Source: CAIMUS01 sp046347625
Lineage (GTDB): Bacteria > Pseudomonadota > Gammaproteobacteria > Competibacterales > Competibacteraceae
Direction of reading: 5' to 3'
Length of the DNA: 64,000 nt
NCBI GenBank assembly: GCA_046347625.1
Contig: JAXMFU010000003.1
Coordinates: 186,001 to 250,000, forward strand
Position numbers and translations under genes: made by a program. The notes below the pieces were generated by a model. It made no database searches. It saw only the letters and a list, made by a program, of their open reading frames with translations, and was not told the origin of the DNA. Of the stretch, positions 28,039 through 37,381 are shown piece after piece; positions within the stretch are counted from its first letter, which is position 1, and each line of letters begins with the position of its first letter.

Positions 28039-31000
28039 ATATTTCGGAACTGTTTATCCGCCGGCCGGTCATGACCACGCTGGTCATGCTGGGCATTCTG
28101 GTATTCGGCCTGATGGGTTTTCGGCTGCTGCCGGTCAATGCCCTGCCCAATGTGGACTTTCCGACCATCCAGGTGACCGCCAGCCTGCCCGGCGCCAGTC
28201 CCGAGACCATGGCCTCTTCGGTGGCGACCCCGCTGGAAAAGCAGTTCTCGACCATCGCCGGGCTGGATTCGATGAATTCCAGCAGCGGCCAGGGTATTAC
28301 CCAGATTACCCTGCAATTTACGCTGGACCGGAATATCGATGCGGCGGCGCAGGATGTGCAATCGGCCATTTCGGCGGCGTTGCGGCAGTTGCCGAGCGAT
28401 TTACCGAGTCCGCCTTCCTACCGCAAGGTCAATCCGGCGGATGCGCCTATTTATTATCTGGCATTCACCTCTCCCACCTTGCCGCTGTCCACGCTCGACG
28501 AATATGCCGAAACCCTGATTGCCCAGCGGCTTTCCATGGTCAACGGCGTGGCCCAGGTATTGGTCTACGGCGCCCAGAAATACGCGGTCCGCGCCCAGCT
28601 CGACCCCGATGCACTGGCGGCCAAGGGTCTGGCGCTCGGTGACGTGGAACAGGCACTGGCCAGCCATAATGTCAACCTGCCGACCGGCAATCTGTACGGC
28701 ACTTACCAGGCATTTACCGTACAGGCCACCGGTCAGCTGACCAATGCCGAACAGTACCGCCCGTTGATCGTCACCTATCGTAATGGCGCGCCTATCCGGC
28801 TGGGCGAACTGGGACGGGTGATCGACAGTGTGGAGAACGATAAGGTGGCGGCCTGGTATAACAATAACCGGGGCATCGTCCTGGCTATCCAGAGGCAACC
28901 GGGCACCAATACGGTCGAGGTCGTCGATAATATCAAGCGATTGCTGCCGCAGTTCAAGGACGAGCTTCCCGCCGGGGTCAGCTTCAATGTGCTCTATGAC
29001 CGTTCCGAATCGATTCGCGCCTCGGTGGCCGATGTCGAGACCACCCTGCTTGTTGCCCTGTGCCTGGTGGTGCTGGTCATTTTTCTCTTCCTGCGCAGCC
29101 TGGCGGCGACGGTGATTCCCAGTCTGGCGCTGCCGCTGTCGATCATCGGTACCTTCGGCCTGATGTATCTGCTGGGCTACAGCCTGGACAATCTGTCGCT
29201 GTTGGCGCTGACCCTGTCGGTCGGTTTTGTCGTGGACGACGCCATCGTCATGCTGGAGAACAGCTCCCGCCATCTGGAAATGGGCAAGCGCCCGTTGCAA
29301 GCGGCGTTGGATGGGTCGCGGGAGATCGGTTTCACGATCTTGTCGATGACACTGTCGCTCACCGCGGTGTTCATCCCGGTGCTGTTCATGGCGGGCATTC
29401 TGGGTCGGCTGCTGCATGAATTCGCCGTCACTATCGTCGCGGCGGTGCTGGTCTCCGGTCTGGTATCGCTGACGCTGACGCCGATGCTGTGCAGTCGCTA
29501 TTTGCGGCCGCCCGGTGAAATCCGGCATGGCCGGCTGTATGCCGCCTCGGAACGGTTCTTCGACAGCCTGTTGCACGCCTATGATTGGAGTCTCAAGCAA
29601 TCGCTGCGTTTCCGCAGAACGACGCTGCTGATCTTCTTTCTCACCCTGGTCGGCACCGCCTATCTGTTCTGGATCATGCCGAAGGGATTGCTGCCGAGCG
29701 AAGATACCGGCCAGTTGTTCGGCTTTACCGAAGCGGCCCAGGACATTTCCTTCGACAGCATGGTGCAGCACCAGCGGGCGGTCGCCGACATCATCCGCCG
29801 GGACCCCAATGTGGAATCGTTTATGTCCTTCGTCGGCATTGGCGGCTCCAGTCTGTCGGCCAATACCGGTCGGGTTTTTATTCATCTTAAACCGCGCGAA
29901 CAGCGGCTCCCGGCCAATGCCGTTATTCAGGAATTGAGAAAGAAACTGGCGACGGTTCCCGGCATGCGTGTGTTTCTGCAAAACGTCCAGACCATCCAGA
30001 TCGGTGGGCAATTGACCAAGAGCCAGTACCAATACAGCTTGCAGAGTCCGAATTTGGAACAACTGTATCACTGGGCGCCGCTACTGGAGGCCAAATTCCG
30101 CACTATGCCCGAATTGCAGGATATCGCCAGCGATTTGCAGATCAAGATGCCGCAATTGATGGTCAATATCGAGCGCGATCGGGCCGCGGCGCTGGGCGTG
30201 ACACCGGAGGAAATCGAAGATACGCTTTACAGCGCTTACGGCGCACGGCAGGTGTCGACCATCTATACGCCGGGCAATCAGTACAAGGTGATTATGGAAG
30301 TGGAACCCCGGTTTCAGCGGGAGCCTACGGCACTGTCGCTGCTGTATGTGCGCTCCAAAACCGGTGAACTGGTTCCCTTGAACAGTGTAGCGACGCTCAT
30401 GCCCGGTGTTGCTCCATTAACGGTCAATCATCTGGGCCAACTGCCGGCGGTCACGCTTTCATTTAATCTGAAACCCGGTATTTCCCTGGGACAGGCCATC
30501 GAGAAGATTAACGCAGCGGCGCAGGAGATAAGGTTGCCGGCCGGCATTACGACCAGCTTCCAGGGTGCCGCCCAGGTATTCCAGTCATCCTTGCAGGGCA
30601 TGGGGATGCTGCTGCTCATGGCGATCCTGGTGATCTACCTGGTGCTCGGCATTCTCTACGAGAGCTTTACCCATCCGCTGACGATCCTGTCCGGGTTGCC
30701 GTCGGCCAGTCTCGGCGCGCTCCTGACCTTGTGGCTGTTCCATGCCGAACTGGATATGTACGGCTTTGTCGGCATTATCATGCTGATCGGCATCGTCAAG
30801 AAAAATGCCATCATGATGATCGACTTCGCCCTCGATGCTCAACGCCGTGAGGGCAGGGCGCCGGCTACGGCGATCTACCAGGCCTGTCTGACGCGCTTTC
30901 GTCCGATCATGATGACGACCATGGCGGCCCTGCTGGGCAGCCTGCCGATTGCCTTCGGTTTCGGGGCCGGCGGCGAAGCGCGCCGACCCCTGGGACTGGC

Positions 31001-31163
31001 CGTAGTCGGCGGTCTGCTGGTCTCGCAATTGCTGACCCTGTATATCACGCCGGTGATTTATCTCTATCTGGAGTCCTTCCAGCGCTATCTCCAGACGATC
31101 CGGCAAAAACGGGGTCACCGGGATTGGGTGGGCGAAAAGGCTTTGCCGGGAGAGTCGTCGTAG
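28035..31163 (+). CDS. RND efflux pump, HAE1/AcrB type
   Basis: A 1042-aa inner-membrane proton-driven drug or solute exporter of the usual length. The first helix is at ~11-30 (MTTLVMLGILVFGLMGF). The proton-relay Asp pair is in GFVVDDAIVMLEN (~397-409), and the essential Lys equivalent lies in IGIVKKNAIMMIDFA (~923-937). Two large periplasmic loops and 12 helices follow the AcrB plan. The similarity to MdtB/MdtC- and MexF-like pumps does not allow a substrate to be named. The stop is TAG. A long opposite-strand frame (28401-30071) is only its shadow. Confidence 0.95.
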   Translation: MNISELFIRRPVMTTLVMLGILVFGLMGFRLLPVNALPNVDFPTIQVTASLPGASPETMASSVATPLEKQFSTIAGLDSMNSSSGQGITQITLQFTLDRNIDAAAQDVQSAISAALRQLPSDLPSPPSYRKVNPADAPIYYLAFTSPTLPLSTLDEYAETLIAQRLSMVNGVAQVLVYGAQKYAVRAQLDPDALAAKGLALGDVEQALASHNVNLPTGNLYGTYQAFTVQATGQLTNAEQYRPLIVTYRNGAPIRLGELGRVIDSVENDKVAAWYNNNRGIVLAIQRQPGTNTVEVVDNIKRLLPQFKDELPAGVSFNVLYDRSESIRASVADVETTLLVALCLVVLVIFLFLRSLAATVIPSLALPLSIIGTFGLMYLLGYSLDNLSLLALTLSVGFVVDDAIVMLENSSRHLEMGKRPLQAALDGSREIGFTILSMTLSLTAVFIPVLFMAGILGRLLHEFAVTIVAAVLVSGLVSLTLTPMLCSRYLRPPGEIRHGRLYAASERFFDSLLHAYDWSLKQSLRFRRTTLLIFFLTLVGTAYLFWIMPKGLLPSEDTGQLFGFTEAAQDISFDSMVQHQRAVADIIRRDPNVESFMSFVGIGGSSLSANTGRVFIHLKPREQRLPANAVIQELRKKLATVPGMRVFLQNVQTIQIGGQLTKSQYQYSLQSPNLEQLYHWAPLLEAKFRTMPELQDIASDLQIKMPQLMVNIERDRAAALGVTPEEIEDTLYSAYGARQVSTIYTPGNQYKVIMEVEPRFQREPTALSLLYVRSKTGELVPLNSVATLMPGVAPLTVNHLGQLPAVTLSFNLKPGISLGQAIEKINAAAQEIRLPAGITTSFQGAAQVFQSSLQGMGMLLLMAILVIYLVLGILYESFTHPLTILSGLPSASLGALLTLWLFHAELDMYGFVGIIMLIGIVKKNAIMMIDFALDAQRREGRAPATAIYQACLTRFRPIMMTTMAALLGSLPIAFGFGAGGEARRPLGLAVVGGLLVSQLLTLYITPVIYLYLESFQRYLQTIRQKRGHRDWVGEKALPGESS

Positions 31164-31173
31164 TGCGGGATTT

Positions 31174-31196
31174 GTCGGGCACGTCCTGTACCCGAC
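31174..31196. repeat. GTCGGGCAC...GTACCCGAC small hairpin family, copy 1
   Basis: A 23-bp near-palindrome just after the RND pump stop; related units are at about 39613-39634, 40579-40601 and 44508-44529. It could end transcription of the efflux operon, although there is no T-run. Confidence 0.55.
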
Positions 31197-31223
31197 CTAC
31201 CTGGCTTATTATGAACATCGCTG

Positions 31224-31637
31224 TCAAGGCTGCGCGGCTTCCCAAGCGGCTTGGGCTCGCCGCATCAGACTGGGATGCAGCACGCCCAACTTCGGGATCT
31301 GCCCGTAGGGTGCGTGGGGTGGGGGTTTAAACCATTGGTCGTTGAACGGAAGCTCCACCACGTGTTGAAAGCTGAATTTGGTGGGATAACTCGAGCCTGC
31401 CAAACGATAGGCCGCCGTCTCCGTGCTGGCAATCAGGAACTCGCCCACGCGCAGTTGGTGGGTTTTCTGGCTGGTGCCATAAGCGACCGACACATAAAAC
31501 TGCGGCGCGTGGTCGTCAAACACCTTGATTATCAAAGCGGGCCGGGGCTTTGGCGCCGGCTCCAATCCCTTGTCCTGCGGAAAATGGCACCAGACGATTT
31601 CTCCCGCTGCTGGCGAAGGCCACCAGTGAATTGCCAT
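31224..31637 (-). CDS. PemK/MazF-like toxin
   Basis: A 137-aa protein with the start of a CcdB/MazF-type SH3-like barrel: AAGEIVWCHFPQD, then KPRPALIIKVFDD and a YGTSQ strand. Many MazF/PemK toxins are mRNA interferases. It is longer than usual, and the conserved Arg/Thr after the second strand cannot be confirmed by eye. Its ATG shares one base with the stop of the gene before it, a typical toxin-antitoxin layout. Confidence 0.6.
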   Translation of the reverse strand: MAIHWWPSPAAGEIVWCHFPQDKGLEPAPKPRPALIIKVFDDHAPQFYVSVAYGTSQKTHQLRVGEFLIASTETAAYRLAGSSYPTKFSFQHVVELPFNDQWFKPPPHAPYGQIPKLGVLHPSLMRRAQAAWEAAQP

Positions 31638-31909
31638 CAGAACAGGCTGGACGAGACCGACTTCACCCGGCCTTGCGGTTCGGCCTGCTTGATCGCGGCC
31701 AGTTGCTCCGAGGTCAGTTCGCCGTCGTCGGCTTCATAAGCGGGCAGCACTTCCGCAGCCAATTTCTTCAGAGCGTAGTGCATAACCTGGGTTTCGGTAA
31801 AACCCAGGCATTCGGCCAGCCGCACCAGCGTCGCACGGCTGATGCCGTTGCTTGAATCAACGGGCCGGAAGCGGAACAGTAATCGGTCGGGTTTGGTGGT
31901 AGTGTTCAT
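31637..31909 (-). CDS. Putative antitoxin of the PemK-like pair
   Basis: A 90-aa protein with a short helix-turn-helix or ribbon-helix-helix-like region (GISRATLVRLAECLGFTETQVMHYALKKLA, summarised here as residues ~23-51) and an acidic C-terminal half (YEADDGELTSEQL). It lies directly upstream of, and overlaps, the toxin gene by one base. The function is inferred from size, order and neighbour, not from a named family. Confidence 0.6.
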   Translation of the reverse strand: MNTTTKPDRLLFRFRPVDSSNGISRATLVRLAECLGFTETQVMHYALKKLAAEVLPAYEADDGELTSEQLAAIKQAEPQGRVKSVSSSLF

Positions 31910-32208
31910 GAGATGAAACTCTAATCGATGATATAAAAAATATATCTTACTGTTCAGGATTCGTCAAGCTGTCAGTAGTAGTAGCGTGTCCATCGTACTT
32001 TACCTCTAACTGGAGCAGATTGATGGGCACGCGCAGCAACGCCCATCCTACCTAAAACTCTTAACCTGGCACCTATGGGGCCGTGCCCGCCCTACCGGGC
32101 TGGTTCCGCCTTACACGGGTTGGCCATCGGGCGCTTGGGTGGCCATCTTAATCGTAAGCGAGATGGGTTGCCCGGCTGGCAAACCCTCTGGCGTGGTTTT
32201 AATAAGCT
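31910..32208. repeat. Intergenic region with a solitary MITE arm (~32060-32095)
   Basis: The sequence CTTAACCTGGCACCTATGGGGCCG...CCCGCCCTAC resembles the right outer arm at 6064-6099, but no partner arm is visible close by. On the minus strand 32111-32300 an open frame (ending ...QAPDGQPV) follows the RAYT remnant; I could not assign it. Confidence 0.55.
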
Positions 32209-32499
32209 TCAACTTCTCTGCGAGGGCGTACGCCTCGCTAAGGAAAGGGGATGTGGGTAATGACAAGTCATCAGGGCAGGGAGATTCGGTTGGGCGGACG
32301 CCGTCACCAGCAGATGGACGTGGTTGGTCATCAGCACATAGGCATGGGTCGCCACGCCGCAAGACCGCGCCAGTCCTGCCAGCGCGTCGAGATAGACCTG
32401 ACGGTCCTCATCGCGGAAAAAGCAGGCGGCACGGTCAATGCCGCGCTGGATCACGTGGACGAGAATCTCCGGAAGGAGGAGCCTCGCTCTTCTCGGCAC
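32209..32499 (-). pseudogene. REP-associated tyrosine transposase (RAYT), truncated
   Basis: The N-terminal ~70 residues are a Y1/HUH domain: MPRRARLLLPEILVHVIQRG, then YVLMTNHVHLLVTA, where the HxH metal-binding pair lies (~residues 59-61). Such enzymes cut and move REP hairpins. The protein breaks off right after this motif (SAQPNLPAL, then unrelated residues), so the catalytic Tyr helix is missing. This window is rich in REP-type hairpins, which makes the remnant meaningful. Confidence 0.8.
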
Positions 32500-32564
32500 G
32501 GAATGAAACCTTGTTGTCTGCTTTGGTACAGGTGTACGTTATAAATGAAAATGAGAAAACGTGA

Positions 32565-32665
32565 TCTGTCCCCTATTTCGCTATCTACTGTTGTCAGAAA
32601 TTGCCGATCTATGACAATCGAGCTATGATTGAAAGCCCAAACTGGTCTGTCCCCTATTTCGCTAT
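32565..32665. repeat. Two 20-bp direct repeats (TCTGTCCCCTATTTCGCTAT)
   Basis: Identical copies are at 32565-32584 and 32646-32665, 61 bases apart, next to the RAYT remnant. Downstream, 32665-32752 reads LVGLEGIPVKGVISDGQRAV in frame, resembling a transposase scrap. Nothing else is recognisable up to 32938. Confidence 0.7.
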
Positions 32666-33835
32666 TGGTCGGGCTGGAAGGGATTCCGGTCAAGGGCGTG
32701 ATCAGTGATGGTCAGCGCGCCGTGCGCCAAGCGGTCGCCCGAAAACACACCCTGCGGGTATGTATTTCTGACCTTAAGTGGGTCTCTTTGCCCCCCAACA
32801 TTGGCGATAAAACAAATCCTTCTCAACACGATCACACTCCGGGAGGCTTGACGCGGCGCCAAGGGTAACGAGATACTTCCCCTCGTGCGGTTGGATCTCC
32901 TATCCCTTTCTATCCAAACCTGCCCTCGGAGAGTCCCAATGAAGCGCCCACTGCCGGATGTCCTGAAGGCGGAGATCCTGGATAACGTTCCAGTGATTAT
33001 TGCCTTTCACGATCAGGATCAGAAGGTGGTCTGGGGAAACAATGCCTGCCAGAAAGCCATCGGGTTGTCCTTGCAGGAGATCGAAGGAAGGCGGTGCCAT
33101 TCCGTCTGGGAGCTGGCCAAACTTTGCCGTCGTTGTCCGGTGGCGCAGGCCATCGAAACGGGGGAACCCAGCGAAGCCGAATCGACCCCCGAGCATCAGA
33201 AAGGCGGGCAGGTTACGCAAGGCGCATGGCTGTCGAAAGCGGTGCCCCTCAAAGACGAGGACGGCAACCTCATCGGCGTCGTGGAGACGATTCATGACAT
33301 CACCGAGCACAAGCGGGTCGAGCAGGTGCGGCACGAGAGCGAACAGCGCTATCGAACCCTGTTCGAGACCATGGCGCAGGGGGTAGTTTATCAAACTGCT
33401 GAAGGCTACATTTCCGCCGCCAATCCCGCTGCCGAACGGATTCTTGGACTGTCGTTGGATCAAATGCGCGGCAAAACCAGCATGGATCCGGCCTGGCACT
33501 CCATTCATGAGGATGGTTCGCCGTTTCCCGGCGCGGACCACCCCTCCATGGTAGCGTTGCGTACCGGCGAACCCGTCGGGGGTGTAATCATGGGGGTCTA
33601 TCATCCGCACAGTGGCGAGCACCGCTGGCTGAGGATTGATGCGGTGCCGGAATTTCTCCCCGGTGAGCGCAAGCCCCATAGCGTGTACACCACGTTCACG
33701 GACATCACCGAACGCAAGCGGGCCGAAGAAGAGATTCGCCAGTTTCGCACGATCACCGACAAGGCCACCTATGGCGCCGCCCTGACCGGGCTGGACGGCC
33801 ACCTCACTTATGTAAACGAAACCTTTGCCCACATG

Positions 33836-34067
33836 GGTAGTGTTCCGAAAGTGTTGTTGACAGGACTTACGAAAATACCCTTTAGCTAAGCAACTCACCA
33901 CTGTCATTCCGGCTGGGACGCCGGAATCCAGCAGCCATGGAGGGCAAGCGTCTGGATTCCCGCTTACGCGGGAATGACAGTTTGCGTAAATCCTGGTTAA
34001 TGGTATGGAGAAGAGGATTGATCTGAACGCCTCCGATCTGTCACAACAACACTTCTGGAACACTACC
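33836..34067. mobile_element. IS1-type MITE inside the PAS gene (232 bp)
   Basis: The arms GGTAGTGTTCCGAAAGTG (left) and, reversed, GGTAGTGTTCCAGAAGTG (right) extend for ~30 bases and share the GGTAGTGTT tip of the IS1 copies at 36482 and 37556. It has no coding content and no clear target duplication. A second element (33861-33995) sits inside it. Confidence 0.8.
33861..33995. mobile_element. 135-bp MITE with IS701-like tips, nested
   Basis: The tips CAGGACTTACG and CAGGATTTACG (other strand) match the IS701-like left end at 10549. The middle is a long hairpin (GTCATTCCGG...CCGGAATCCAG and CTGGATTCCCGC...GGGAATGAC). The flanks GTTGA and GTTAA may be a decayed target duplication. It sits within the left part of the IS1-type MITE, so it arrived later. 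Confidence 0.75.
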
Positions 34068-35159
34068 CCGGCTGACCTGCTGGGCCGCCATCTCTCCGTT
34101 TTCCACAATAAGGAACAGATGGCCCGCGTTGAAGAACTGCTCGCGCGCCTGGTGCGGGAGGGTGAGTTCGCTACCGAAGAGGTCTGGCATCAGAAGCGCG
34201 ATGGGTCGGCTTCCCCACCTTGATGAATGCGTCCCTGATCCGGGATGCAGCCGGCAACCCGCAGTTCCTGTCCGCGACGGCGCTGGACATCACCGCGCGC
34301 AAGCAGGCAGAGGACGTCTTGTGGAAAACGCAGAACAGCTTGGCCGAGGCTCAGAAGATCGCGCATTTGGGCTCTTTTGAATATGACGTTGCGACTCAGC
34401 AAACGGTTTGGTCCGACGAGGAGTACCGAATTTACGGGCTCGGACCGGCAGGATCCTCGCCGGTGTATGACATCATGCTGGCGGAGTGCATCCATCCCGA
34501 CGATGTGGCCCTGCTTCACCAGGCCTTTACCACCGCCATGCAGAGTGTTTCCGTCTACGAGCTCGAGCACCGGATCGTGCGTCCTGACGGCAGCGTGCGG
34601 TGGATATACAATCGGGCGTATCCGTACTTCGATGCGGAGGGAACGCTCGTCCGGTACATCGGTACGACCCTGGACATCACCGAACGCAAGCATGACGAGG
34701 AGCGGCTGCGCCGGAGCGAGGAACGCCTGCACCTGGCCACGGACGGTGCGGAATTGGGCACCTGGTACTGGGATATGTCCACCGGCACCCTGGAGTGGTC
34801 GGACCGCTGCAAGCGCCGCCTGGGGCTGCTGCCAGGGAAGGAACCGAGCTTCGAGCATTTCTATGCGGTAATGCACCCCGACGACCGTGACCGAATCGAG
34901 CGCTTGCTGGCTCAGGCGGTGGAGAACCGGTCGGATTACATGGCCGACTACCGCGTGACCTGGCCCGACGGCCCGCTGCACTGGATCAGCGCCCCGGGGC
35001 GGGTCTATGGCGCGGCCAATGGGGACCTCATCGGCATGGGCTTTCTGGGGTAGGTTTTTTGCAAATGACACAAAAAGCGGGGGTGACAAGACCCGCTTCC
35101 GTCAGGCATGGTATCACTCCTCTCAAGAGTTACCGCACCCCCCCGCCGGAGAACTACTG

Positions 35160-36483
35160 ATGTCTTGCCACCCCCGTGTTATCGAATGGACTGCCACGCT
35201 CCAGACCCACTTACCGCACCTGAGCAAGCCACAACTCAAGGTCCTCGCCTTGTGGAGCCTGGGCATGGTTCTGGCGCGGTCCTGTGCGCGCACCGCCGTC
35301 AGTACCTGCCTAGCGCCGTGGCTCGGTGGCAACGATAACACGTTACGACAACGCTGGCGCGAGTTCTGCTACGAGGCCCCGGCGACACGCGGGAAGGCGC
35401 GTCAAGCCGTGGTGGTGGAGACCGGTTGTGCACCGCTGTTGGCCTGGGTACTGAGTCTGTGGGAAGGGACTCAACTGGCGCTCGCCCTGGATGCGACCGC
35501 CTTGGGTGACCGCTTTACGGGGCTGGTGATCAGTGTGATGTAGCGGGGCTGTGCCATTCCCATCGCTTGGACGGTCTTGACCGCGAATGTCGAGAAAGCT
35601 TGGCGGCCAGAATGGTTGCGGATGCTGCGGCAGGTGTACCGCGCGGTCCCACCCACGTGGACCGTGATCGTGCTCGCCGACCGCGGGTTGTATGCCCGCG
35701 GGCGGTTTCGGCGGATTACCCGGCTGGGGTGGCACCCCTTTCTGCGCATTACTAGCGGCGGGACCTTCCGGCCCACCGGCGAACGGCAAGGGGTCCCGCT
35801 CAAGACCTTGGTCCCCCAACCGGGTTGCCCGTGGTCCGGTACCGGCGTGGCCTTCACAGGCCGGCAGCGCCGGCTCCGCTGCTTTCTGGGGTAGGTTTTT
35901 TGTCATTCCGGCAGGGAAGCCGGAATCCAGGGTCAGGGAGAGGGTGTGATCCCGCTTTTACTTCCCGGTAACTGGGTTCCGGCATTCCCTGCCGGAACGA
36001 CAGCTTGTCCCCGTTTACCCAATTACTCTAAAAACCTACCCCAGAAAGCGGCTCCGCTGTACCCTCCTGGCCCGGTGGGAACCGGGCTATCAGGACCCCT
36101 GGCTGATCTTGACCGATGTACCGCCCACGGTCGGCGAGGTCTGTTGGTAGGGTTTGCGCGCCTGGATTGAGCAGGGCTTTACACGGACCAAACGGGGTGG
36201 CTGGCAGTGGCAACACAGCCGCATGACCGACCCCGCGCGAGCGGCGCGCCTGTGGTTGGCGGTTGCCGTGGCGACGCTGTGGTTGGTCAGCGTTGGAGGC
36301 GAGGCGGACGCGACGCTTTCCGCCACCCCCGTGCCCGACCTGGCCACCGCCCTGCCACCCCCGCCACGCTCCCATCAGGCGGCCCATCTGCGCCTGGTCA
36401 GCGTCTTTCGGCGCGGCTGGAACCTGATCCTGGCGGCACTCCTCAACCAGGCCCCGTTACCGCACGGGCGCTTGATTCCCGGG
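35160..36483 (+). pseudogene. IS4-like transposase, decayed
   Basis: The translation of the segments gives a DDE transposase: LALALDATALGDRFTGL (first Asp), TVIVLADRGLYARGRFRRI (second Asp) and GLRAWIEQGFTRTKRGGW (Glu with the Y/R-E-K signature). It is interrupted by TAG at 35541-35543 (where relatives have Tyr, before RGCAIPIAW), by a MITE at 35881-36049, and by TAG at 36148-36150 (where relatives have Tyr, after EVCW). The 3' end is cut by the IS1 copy at 36482. Confidence 0.75.
35881..36049. mobile_element. 169-bp MITE with a perfect 9-bp target duplication
   Basis: Inverted tips GCTTTCTGGGGTAGGTTTTT (left) and their complement (right) equal the host element's own tip. The target duplication GGCTCCGCT is at 35872-35880 and 36050-36058. 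The interior is a GTCATTCCGG... hairpin. It interrupts the IS4-like transposase gene and is presumably mobilised by a full relative of that same IS. Confidence 0.9.
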
Positions 36484-37381
36484 TAGTGTACGATTATTGT
36501 TGTCAATGAATTTAAACAGCAAGACCAAATTCATAACGATTCACAAATAATCCAATCACAATATCATGCATCTGTTCTTTTTTTGAGAAACAGATAGTTT
36601 TACGAGCGAGTCGCTTAATTCGGGTGCGTAAAGTCAAATGTTTACGCTCTATTTTCTGAGTGTTTTCCTTGCCAATAATATGTTGTTCAGGATCAAGGTT
36701 TCGCTCATAAGCACCCCAATCATCGGTATAAAAATGGCTAATTCCAAAAGGCTTTAATAAACTTTTCAATTCCAGAAAGACCCGATCCTTACGTTTCCCT
36801 AACACCTACGCCAATACCTCTCCTGACTCGCGATCAATGGCATGCCATAACCATCTCTGGTTGTCCTTACAGCCTACATAACTCCACATCTCATCCATCT
36901 CTGCCGCCGTATTATCGCTGTTAACCTCATGATTTTCTTCTGCTTTTATTACTTCTACCGTAATCTGATCAGGTGAATGAGCCGCTAAAAAAGTAGGATT
37001 AACCGCTTGCAATTCTGACTCTTTTTTTTTAACTCGTCAATCACCGTATCAGTGCTGACACCGAGTACCCGAGCCGTATCACGAATCCCACTGCCATTAA
37101 CGGCCATCTCAACAATTCGTTGCTTGATTTCGGGTAAGCGACCTTTGTCTGAATACGCCTGGATGAAGGTTTTGCCGCAGCTATCATTTCTACAGAGGAA
37201 GCGTTGTTTTTCATTAGAAGTCTGTCCGTATCGAATAACATCAATGCTTCCACAGTGCAGACATTTTATGGGTACTAATACCATAATAGACCTCTTTTCT
37301 TTCAAGGTATATACATAAGACAAAAAATAGCATTAAAAATTCTATTTGTCAAAGCCTAAACAACAGATTTAGAACACTACC
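36482..37381 (-). mobile_element. IS1-family element, full length, copy 2
   Basis: The tips GGTAGTGTACGATT (left) and GGTAGTGTTCTAAATC (other strand, right end 37381) share GGTAGTGT. The length is 900 bp. Its flanks (GATTCCCG and AAAAAACC) give no target duplication. It is AT-rich compared with its host DNA. Confidence 0.85.
36512..37284 (-). pseudogene. IS1 transposase, copy 2 (frameshift and nonsense)
   Basis: The reading starts at 37284 (MVLVPIKCLHCGS, zinc ribbon) and runs in one frame to an A9 tract (37022-37030). Past that, the homologous frame is shifted; a -1 slip on the A-run would join the two frames, like the programmed frameshift of classical IS1. Further on, a TAG at 36806-36808 replaces the Tyr of LAYV in copy 3. 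The C-terminal part with YTDDWGAYERN and HLTLRTRIKRL is intact to 36512. Confidence 0.8.

Larger units (their letters stand above)
32939..35052 (+). pseudogene. Multi-PAS sensor protein, disrupted
   Basis: This was a signal-sensing protein of several PAS/PAC domains, probably an input module of a histidine kinase or diguanylate cyclase. PAS units are seen at 32939-33320 (with DITEHKR), 33330-33720 (DITERKR), 33730-34300 (broken) and 34340-34690 (DITERKH), with a further one to 35040. Three lesions are visible: a 232-bp MITE at 33836-34067 after the NETFAHM codons; a one-base deletion at ~34208 (frame changes between DGSA and FPTLMNAS); and loss of the 3' end where another IS begins at 35040. 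The start ATG 32939 follows a GGAGAG. No output domain remains. Confidence 0.85.

Noticed and set aside
28401..30071. Long open frame (556 aa) on the minus strand
   Set aside because: It is antisense to the RND pump, follows its codon bias and has no domain.
32900..34108. Minus-strand frame of 402 aa
   Set aside because: It runs antisense through the PAS gene and the MITEs and has no recognisable content.
35541..36808. Reassigned TAG codon
   Set aside because: TAG ends several intact genes in the window (RND pump, TreS-Mak, MlaA), so the in-frame TAG codons in transposases are most likely decay.
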